A stretch of DNA of 11,641 bases, from positions 1 to 11,641 of the forward strand of contig CANRMO010000063.1 in the NCBI GenBank assembly GCA_947631755.1, in the 5' to 3' direction. The notes under the pieces are model-generated. The model ran no database searches, had not been told where the DNA came from, and was given only the letters and a program-made list of their open reading frames with translations. Of the stretch, positions 6,714-11,641 are shown piece after piece. Position 1 is the first letter of the stretch; each line of letters begins with the position of its first letter. Position numbers and translations under genes: made by a program. This DNA comes from an uncultured Lachnospiraceae bacterium. Its GTDB lineage: Bacteria > Bacillota > Clostridia > Lachnospirales > Lachnospiraceae.

Positions 6714-8590
6714 TGAAAAAGAAAATGAGATATATTTTTTTGCTCTTTGCACTTTTTGTGTCTGGAGCCGGCGGCATTTGGTTTGCTGAGACAGAAGCAC
6801 GCGCATATGAGTACACACTGAAAGATTACTTGGTGGATATCCAGGTGATGGAGGACAATGTTCTCTATATTACGGAAAAGGTCCATGCGGATTTTTACGT
6901 GCCAAAGCACGGCATATACCGGAAGATCCCTCTTAAAAACCATGTGGTGCGGGAGGATGGGAGCGAGAGTACCGTGTATGCCCGTGTGAGAGATGTTAAG
7001 ACAAATATGGCAAGCAGCATAAGTTATGAGGACGGATATTGTGTCATACGCCTCGGGGATAAGGACCGGACGGTGTCTGAGGATGATTATGTGATATCGT
7101 ATACATATGAGCGCGGTAATGATCCGCTGAGAGGTGCGGATGAATTTTATTTTAACATCATTGGCACGGAGTGGACGGACACCTGCATTACCGGTGTGGC
7201 TTTTTCTGTGAGAATGCCAAAGGAATTTGATGAGGATAAACTGGGGTTCAGCCGGGGGACTGCCGGTTCCACGGATTATGACGGAATCCGTTACCGCATT
7301 GACGACACAACGATTTCCGGGAAATTAGAGAGCAGAGAAAGGCTTGGGCCGAGGGAGGCGCTGACGGTCCGCCTGGAACTTCCGGAGGGGTATTTCAAGG
7401 AAAATAAGAAAAAAAATATGGCTCCGATTGTCAGTATCGTCTGTTCTGTCCTCGCCGTGGGGATCGCAGCACTTCTCTGGTTTGCAGTCGGGCGGGATGA
7501 TCTGGTGGTGGACGTTCTTGAATTTGAGCCGCCGGATGGCCTGAATAGTGTGGATCTGGCCTTTGTCTATAGAGGAAAGGCGACGAGAGAGGATATGGTC
7601 AGCCTTGTTGTCTATCTGGCGAATAAGGGATATCTGACAATTAAAGAAAAAGAAGAGGAGGGACTTCTCTTTGGAAAGAAGAAGACTTTCTGGCTTTTTA
7701 AAGAAAAAGACTATGACGGAGACAATGAGGTGGAGAGAGTGTTTCTGAACGGCCTGTTCAGAAATCGGAACATTGTGAGCAAAGCAAATCTTGAAAATTC
7801 TTTTTATAAGACAATTAATCTGCTTGTGCAAATGGAAAATTCGAAAGAGAATAAACACAAAATATTTGAGAAAAATTCGATCAACAAGAGCTGGCTCTTA
7901 TATCTGATGATGATCGCAGTGCTGTTCCTTGCCCTGTTGCCGCCCATGTTCTATATTGCGGGGGGCCATCTGGGAGAGGATAGTATTTTTGCCATAGGAT
8001 TTCCGCTCATCGGCTTTATTGTTATGTTTGCCATGCTCTCTCAGAGGCCAAATTTTCAGGTTATCATTTTCATTGTTGTCTGGGGACTGGGGTTTGCCGG
8101 GGTTCCGATCGCGACCGTGATATGGCCTGCGGTGACCTCAAGGCCAGATTTTACGGCTGCCTTTGTGGTTGCTCTGTTCTCCATAGCCGGGCTTGCGTTC
8201 TTTAATGCTATCATGTCCAGGCGGACCGAGTACGGGACAAGGATGCTTGGACGCATCCGTGGTTTCAGGGAGTTTCTCAGGCTGGCAGAAAAAGACCGGC
8301 TGGAGTCGCTGGTGGCAGAAAATCCGAATTATTTTTATGATATCCTGCCATACACATATGTCCTCGGCGTATCGGATCTATGGATGGAAAAATTCGAGTC
8401 TATCGTGATGGAGCCGCCGGGCTGGTATACCGGGCCTTCCGACAGAATGTATTTCAGTATGCATGAATTTAACCGGTTTATGAACCGGACGATGTCCTCC
8501 GCCAGCAGTTCGATGACGTCGTCGCCGAGTTCCAGCGGGGGCGGAAGAGCCGGCGGCGGATCTGGCGGCGGCGGTGGCGGCAGCTGGTAA
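6713..8590 (+). CDS. DUF2207 membrane protein (YciQ-like) with glycine-rich C-terminus
   Basis: The 625-residue product has a signal peptide or first helix (MKKKMRYIFLLFALFVSGAGG, ending near ARA at residues 29-31). An extracytoplasmic beta-rich domain opens YEYTLKDYLVDIQVMEDN and carries YVPKHGIYRKIPL, typical of DUF2207. A helix at about 235-258 returns the chain to the cytoplasm. Next comes a region with FEPPDGLNSVDLAFVYRGKA and a winged-helix-like LVVYLANKGYLTIKEK. Four more hydrophobic segments start near 393, 423, 446 and 479. The last 20 residues are almost entirely Gly and Ser and end GGGGGGSW, a recurrent feature of this family. The start overlaps the lemA stop by one base. lemA and DUF2207 genes are often neighbours, suggesting joint action in the envelope, but no activity is established. 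No terminator is evident after the stop. Confidence 0.9.
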   Translation: MKKKMRYIFLLFALFVSGAGGIWFAETEARAYEYTLKDYLVDIQVMEDNVLYITEKVHADFYVPKHGIYRKIPLKNHVVREDGSESTVYARVRDVKTNMASSISYEDGYCVIRLGDKDRTVSEDDYVISYTYERGNDPLRGADEFYFNIIGTEWTDTCITGVAFSVRMPKEFDEDKLGFSRGTAGSTDYDGIRYRIDDTTISGKLESRERLGPREALTVRLELPEGYFKENKKKNMAPIVSIVCSVLAVGIAALLWFAVGRDDLVVDVLEFEPPDGLNSVDLAFVYRGKATREDMVSLVVYLANKGYLTIKEKEEEGLLFGKKKTFWLFKEKDYDGDNEVERVFLNGLFRNRNIVSKANLENSFYKTINLLVQMENSKENKHKIFEKNSINKSWLLYLMMIAVLFLALLPPMFYIAGGHLGEDSIFAIGFPLIGFIVMFAMLSQRPNFQVIIFIVVWGLGFAGVPIATVIWPAVTSRPDFTAAFVVALFSIAGLAFFNAIMSRRTEYGTRMLGRIRGFREFLRLAEKDRLESLVAENPNYFYDILPYTYVLGVSDLWMEKFESIVMEPPGWYTGPSDRMYFSMHEFNRFMNRTMSSASSSMTSSPSSSGGGRAGGGSGGGGGGSW

Positions 8591-8649
8591 ATGCAAAAGA
8601 GTGGATAGTAACTTGTTCTATAAGGAATCAGAATTGCGGGGACAGACCG

Positions 8650-9324
8650 ATGGACAAAATACTGATCATAGAAGATGATGTGGACATTAATGAGATGATC
8701 GCGAACGCCCTCTCAAAGAATGGGTATTCCTGCACACAGGCATTTTCCGGCACGGAGGGACTTCTCTGTGCCGGCCAGGAGACCTATGCGCTGGCGGTCA
8801 TGGATCTGATGCTGCCGGGTATGGCGGGGGAGGAATTGCTGCCGGAACTGAAAGCAGTGCAGGGTTTTCCGGTTATTGTGATCTCGGCAAAAGACAGTCT
8901 GGTCAGCAAGGTTGGGCTTTTGTCTGCAGGGGCGGAGGATTACCTCACAAAACCATTTGCGATAGAGGAGCTGATCGCGCGGGTAGGTGTGCAGATCCGG
9001 CGGTTTTCCGGCGCGGATCATAATCCCGGCCCGCTGACTTATAAAGAACTGAAACTGGATGGTCTGAATTATTCGCTGGAACTATCCGGCAGAGAGATTT
9101 CGCTCACGAAGCGGGAATTTAAAATTATAGAACTCTTTGTGATGAATCCTGGCAGGGTTTTTTCCAAACAGGATATCTATGATTATGCATGGGAGGATCT
9201 TTATATCGGGGAGGACAAGACGATCAACGTGCACATCAGCAATATCCGCAGAAAATTAAAAGAATATACGGACGAGGAGTATATTGAGACGGTGTGGGGG
9301 ATCGGGTTCCGCCTGGCAAAATAA
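8650..9324 (+). CDS. OmpR/PhoB-family response regulator
   Basis: The 224-residue protein has an N-terminal receiver domain (1-118) and a C-terminal winged-helix DNA-binding domain (about 127-224). Receiver residues are intact: acidic pocket E8-D9-D10, phosphoacceptor D52 in VMDLMLPG, S79 in VIVISAKD as the switch residue, and K101 in LTKPF. The output domain shows the OmpR-type pattern ISLTKREFKIIELFVMNPGRVFSKQDIY, then INVHISNIRRKLKE and a C-terminal hairpin VWGIGFRL. The ribosome binding site is modest (CGGGGA, 8 bases before ATG). It lies 59 bases after the DUF2207 gene with no convincing promoter between, so it may be partly co-transcribed from upstream. A terminator-like hairpin overlaps its stop. 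Its partner kinase is very likely the one starting at 11185, and its target the repeat array before the ABC operon. Confidence 0.93.
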   Translation: MDKILIIEDDVDINEMIANALSKNGYSCTQAFSGTEGLLCAGQETYALAVMDLMLPGMAGEELLPELKAVQGFPVIVISAKDSLVSKVGLLSAGAEDYLTKPFAIEELIARVGVQIRRFSGADHNPGPLTYKELKLDGLNYSLELSGREISLTKREFKIIELFVMNPGRVFSKQDIYDYAWEDLYIGEDKTINVHISNIRRKLKEYTDEEYIETVWGIGFRLAK

Positions 9325-9337
9325 CGCCGGATTTTTT
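9312..9337 (+). terminator. Terminator-like hairpin overlapping the regulator stop codon
   Basis: CCTGGC (9312-9317) pairs with GCCGG (9326-9330) with one bulged T, around an 8-base loop that contains the TAA stop (9322-9324). It is followed by A and six T (9332-9337). The short GC-rich stem plus T6 is a plausible weak intrinsic terminator. It would separate the regulator gene from the ABC operon, which has its own candidate promoter just downstream. Confidence 0.5.
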
Positions 9338-9341
9338 ACCA

Positions 9342-9393
9342 TTTCTTAAACAATTCTTTGCGCTTTCTTGAACTGTGTGGGATATACTATAGT
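9342..9393 (+). promoter_or_regulatory. Three-copy 11-bp direct-repeat operator and promoter of the ABC operon
   Basis: Three consecutive 11-base units start at 9342, 9353 and 9364: TTTCTTAAACA, ATTCTTTGCGC and TTTCTTGAACT. Each holds TCT at the same place (9344, 9355, 9366), giving TCT-N8-TCT-N8-TCT. Head-to-tail half sites one helical turn apart are the usual binding pattern of OmpR-family regulators, and TCT-N8-TCT is the core described for the NisR box. Downstream lie two -10 candidates, TATACT (9383-9388) and TATAGT (9388-9393). Neither has a -35 at proper spacing, as expected for an activator-dependent promoter. The regulator gene ends 18 bases upstream. Confidence 0.65.
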
Positions 9394-9414
9394 GTGTGAA
9401 AGGAAGTGTGACAG

Positions 9415-10329
9415 ATGGATTACATATTGTACAGTGACGGGCTCACAAAACAGTACGGAAAGCAGAAAGCGGTGGACCGTGTGAGCATTCATGTGAGGCA
9501 GGGAGATATCTACGGACTGATCGGGCGCAACGGCGCGGGAAAGACGACGCTGTTAAAAATGATCAGCGGCCTGGCCCGACCCACAGGGGGGGATTTTGCT
9601 GTCTTTGGGAGAAAGGGAGCAGAGCGGGAGCAGGTGCTGGGCCGCATCGGCGTGCTGATTGAACAGCCGGGTGTCTATCCGGAGATGACGGCGGCGGATA
9701 ATATCCGGATGAAAGGGATCTCCATGGGCGTGCGGGGGGAAGAGTATGTCACGGATCTTTTGGAACGGGTGGGACTGGAACAGACCGGGCGGAAAAAAGT
9801 AAAGAAATTTTCGATGGGAATGAAGCAGCGGCTCGGGATCGCTCTGGCTTTGGTGGGAAATCCTGACCTGGTTATTCTGGACGAGCCGATCAATGGCCTT
9901 GACCCACAGGGGATCGCGGAGGTGAGGGAGACGCTGTCCCGGCTGAACCGGGAGGAGAATATTACGTTTCTGATTTCCAGCCACATACTGGAAGAGCTGT
10001 CAAAACTGGCCACCAGTTACGGCATCATCCACGGGGGTACGCTGCTGAAAGAGATGAGCAGAGAGCAGCTCCTGGAGGAGTGCAGTGAGAGGCTGGAGCT
10101 GAGGACAGATAACAATAAGATTGCCTGTACGATACTGGAGCAGATGGGGATTGGAAATTACAAAGTTGTGGACAGGGACACGATCCATATTTATGAGAAG
10201 CTGGATGAGGGCGGCGAGATTACGATGGCGCTCTCAAGACAGGAAATCCGGGTGTTGGAGATTACAAAGAAGAATGAGGCGCTCGAAGATTATTTTCTCA
10301 ACCTGACAGGAGGTGTTTCCCATGTATAA
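9415..10329 (+). CDS. ABC transporter ATP-binding protein, bacitracin/lantibiotic (BcrA/LanF) type
   Basis: This 304-residue cytoplasmic ATPase powers the permease encoded next. Walker A is GRNGAGKT (37-44), the signature is FSMGMKQR (132-139), Walker B is VILDEP (153-158) with NGLDP D-loop region, and the switch histidine is H190 in SSH. The Q-loop position reads GVLIEQPGVYPEMTA: glutamate E83 stands where most ABC ATPases have glutamine. This 'E-loop' is typical of BcrA-like and lantibiotic-immunity LanF ATPases and points to peptide antibiotic resistance. Residues after about 215 form a C-terminal extension common in this group. AGGAAG 8 bases before ATG is the ribosome binding site. The stop overlaps the permease start by 8 bases, indicating coupled translation. 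Expression is probably controlled by the adjacent regulator through the repeats at 9342-9373. The substrate is unknown. Confidence 0.92.
   Translation: MDYILYSDGLTKQYGKQKAVDRVSIHVRQGDIYGLIGRNGAGKTTLLKMISGLARPTGGDFAVFGRKGAEREQVLGRIGVLIEQPGVYPEMTAADNIRMKGISMGVRGEEYVTDLLERVGLEQTGRKKVKKFSMGMKQRLGIALALVGNPDLVILDEPINGLDPQGIAEVRETLSRLNREENITFLISSHILEELSKLATSYGIIHGGTLLKEMSREQLLEECSERLELRTDNNKIACTILEQMGIGNYKVVDRDTIHIYEKLDEGGEITMALSRQEIRVLEITKKNEALEDYFLNLTGGVSHV
10308..10313 (+). promoter_or_regulatory. Ribosome binding site deciding the permease start
   Basis: AGGAGG inside the end of the ATPase gene lies 8 bases before ATG 10322. The in-frame GTG at 10313 overlaps the site itself and so is not the start. 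Confidence 0.8.
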
Positions 10330-11188
10330 TTATATCAGGATGGAGCTGTATCGGCTGTTCCACTCAAAGTCACCCTGGGTAATCCTTGTTATTATGATCC
10401 TGTTTAACTGTTTCTCTCTCTTGCTGTTAAAGGCTGAGTTAAAAGACATCAGAAAAAATATGCCGGAGGACAGGGAAGGGCTGGCGATTGAGATGATGAT
10501 GGAGACAGCAGAAGATCCGGACACGGAAACGATAGGGATTGTCTCTTCTCTTGGGCAGACGGACACAGGGAAAATAGAGGTTACAAATGTGATAAACAGC
10601 GTACTCAGCAGCAAATTAATGTTGCTTTTCTGCTCCATTTTCACGGCTCTCTTTATATGCGCGGAGGAAAAGAGCGGTTTTATGAAAAATATATCAGGGC
10701 AGATGAAAAAAAGAGGATATATCGTCGTCGGAAATGTGGCGGCAGCCATGGTATATGTGTTTATCTTGTTTGTGTGCTGTACTCCCATTATTTTGTTTGC
10801 AAAAATAATTTTCGGAGACGCGCTTGTGCTTGGCTCTGTCACGGAAATCTTTAAAATGGCCGGTGTCCAGTATGTTCTTCACACAGCGTTCTGCCTTTTT
10901 CTCATGCTGCTCTGCTTATTGACCAGGAGCACGGCGTTTGGGATGGTCGTTGGCCTGGTTATGAGTACGGGTATGTTTACCCCGCTCTATAGTTTTATCA
11001 ATAAATATATTGTTGGTTCTGGGAGCACATTTGATATTGGGAAGTATGTAATAGAGAATAATGTGATGTTGATAGTTCCCGGGGCAGAGACAGAAATAAT
11101 CGTGCGTGCGCTGGTGGTGGGAGTGGTTTTTGCAGCAGTGGCGCTGACTCTCTCTGTCCTGCTTTTGAGGAAGAGGGATGTGAGATGA
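10322..11188 (+). CDS. ABC-2 type transporter permease
   Basis: The 288-residue protein has six predicted membrane helices at about 18-37, 98-114, 136-160, 182-201, 203-222 and 259-282. A hydrophilic loop of some 60 residues rich in Glu and Asp (about 40-97) lies between helices 1 and 2, and a basic tail LLRKRDVR ends the chain. The FICAEEKSGFMKNISGQMKKRGYIVVGN segment after helix 2 resembles the coupling region of ABC-2 permeases of the bacitracin/lantibiotic export group (ATPase-contacting loop). The start at 10322 is set by AGGAGG and overlaps the ATPase stop by 8 bases. Its own stop overlaps the kinase start by 4 bases. Only one permease gene is present, so a homodimer with two ATPase subunits is the likely assembly, unlike LanFEG systems with two different permeases. 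The exported substrate is not identifiable. Confidence 0.87.
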   Translation: MYNYIRMELYRLFHSKSPWVILVIMILFNCFSLLLLKAELKDIRKNMPEDREGLAIEMMMETAEDPDTETIGIVSSLGQTDTGKIEVTNVINSVLSSKLMLLFCSIFTALFICAEEKSGFMKNISGQMKKRGYIVVGNVAAAMVYVFILFVCCTPIILFAKIIFGDALVLGSVTEIFKMAGVQYVLHTAFCLFLMLLCLLTRSTAFGMVVGLVMSTGMFTPLYSFINKYIVGSGSTFDIGKYVIENNVMLIVPGAETEIIVRALVVGVVFAAVALTLSVLLLRKRDVR

Positions 11189-11641
11189 GAGTTGATATGC
11201 TAGTCACGTGGGCGGTGGCGGCCACTGCCCTAAGCATTGTTTTCGGGTGTATACTGTGTATTTACAGGCGGCAGGTGAAAGATATCTGCCGCCAGTTGTC
11301 GTTTCTCCATGAAGAGGTGACAAATCTGCGGATCACTGGCAGCACACCTTATGGGGACTTAAATCAGATGATCGACGGGATTAATATTCTCATAGACGAC
11401 GTTGCCGCCCGGATCCGGGATCATGCGGTGAGTGAGACGGTGTTAAAGGAGACGATCACAAATCTCTCTCACGACATCCGCACGCCGCTGACGTCCATGA
11501 ATGGCTATTTTACTCTATTGGCCCAGAGTACAGATGAGGGCGAGAGAGTTCACTATATTGAGATCATACGGCGGAGGCTGGCCAGTTTAGAGCTCATTCT
11601 GGAAGAGCTGTTTGTCTATACAAAATTACAGGATGAGCACT
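11185..11641 (+). CDS. Sensor histidine kinase, N-terminal part (cut by window end)
   Basis: The frame is open from ATG 11185 to the window edge, giving 152 residues. One membrane helix spans about 7-27 with only a few residues outside, so no extracellular sensor domain exists. A coiled region follows (LSFLHEEVTNLRI, then DLNQMIDGINILIDDV). The dimerisation/phosphoacceptor domain starts near 85 with the H-box ITNLSHDIRTPLTSMNGYF, placing the phosphorylated histidine at residue 96. The ATP-binding domain lies beyond the window. The ATGA overlap with the permease stop couples their translation. Such short kinases without a sensor domain usually sense through the membrane or through a partner transporter, so this one may read the activity of the ABC transporter encoded just before it. 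Its partner is most likely the regulator at 8650-9324. Confidence 0.9.
   Translation, partial: MRVDMLVTWAVAATALSIVFGCILCIYRRQVKDICRQLSFLHEEVTNLRITGSTPYGDLNQMIDGINILIDDVAARIRDHAVSETVLKETITNLSHDIRTPLTSMNGYFTLLAQSTDEGERVHYIEIIRRRLASLELILEELFVYTKLQDEH

Noticed and set aside
7325..7858. 177-residue open frame antisense to the DUF2207 gene
   Set aside because: Low-complexity translation, no ribosome binding site, and entirely inside a well-supported gene.
8537..8583. GGC-rich repeat as a non-coding repeat element
   Set aside because: It is in frame and encodes the glycine tail typical of DUF2207 proteins.
8591..8649. Promoter for the response regulator from TATAAG at 8619-8624
   Set aside because: No -35-like sequence at 16-18 bases upstream and no extended -10, so I could not support a promoter in this 59-base gap.
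1..11641. CRISPR arrays, tRNA or rRNA genes, insertion sequences, phage genes
   Set aside because: No regularly spaced repeats, cloverleaf, rRNA motifs, transposase or terminal inverted repeats were seen.

Overview
The window looks like chromosomal DNA of an anaerobic Gram-positive bacterium of the class Clostridia, most likely a Lachnospiraceae relative. This rests on the lepA-hemW pair, the style of the LepA and HemW proteins, strong purine-rich ribosome binding sites (AGGAGG/GGAGGT), sigma-A-type promoters and roughly 50% GC. That is inference; no rRNA or tRNA gene is present to anchor the taxonomy. Genes are densely packed and all but one lie on the + strand.

Layout. (1) 1-70 holds the last codons of an unidentified upstream gene, followed closely by a PlsC-type 1-acylglycerol-3-phosphate acyltransferase (90-806). 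Its stop codon lies in the loop of a perfect 9-bp hairpin that may terminate both convergent genes. (2) 840-1634 on the - strand encodes a secreted, lysine-rich bacterial Ig-like (BIG2) protein with an unrecognised C-terminal domain. It is read from a 152-bp divergent promoter region shared with lepA. (3) 1820-4836 carries lepA (elongation factor 4) and hemW (radical-SAM haem chaperone), separated by a short terminator-like hairpin. The hrcA-grpE-dnaK genes that often follow hemW in Firmicutes are absent here. (4) 4919-6058 encodes a TTG-initiated DUF3810 membrane protein with a HELAH zinc-metallopeptidase motif. (5) 6074-8590 is a lemA-DUF2207 two-gene operon behind a near-consensus promoter whose -10 box lies in a perfect palindrome. 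(6) 8650 to the window end is a two-component/ABC-transporter module: an OmpR-family response regulator, a BcrA/LanF-like ATPase, a six-helix permease and the N-terminal part of a one-helix histidine kinase.

How the genes work together. The last module resembles peptide-antibiotic (bacitracin/lantibiotic) sensing and detoxification systems. The kinase would phosphorylate the regulator, which would switch on the ATPase-permease-kinase operon. A striking regulatory signal supports this: three direct 11-bp repeats (TCT-N8-TCT-N8-TCT) lie just upstream of the ATPase gene, directly ahead of a TATA-like -10 sequence that lacks a good -35. A terminator-like hairpin overlaps the regulator's stop codon and separates the two transcription units. 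LemA, DUF2207 and the DUF3810 peptidase form a cluster of envelope proteins whose functions are poorly known. Their adjacency recalls lemA-htpX pairs in other bacteria, but a shared function is only inferred.

No insertion sequence, prophage gene, CRISPR array, tRNA or rRNA was seen. The only non-coding gaps are short (the longest, about 185 bp, is between the BIG2 gene and lepA).
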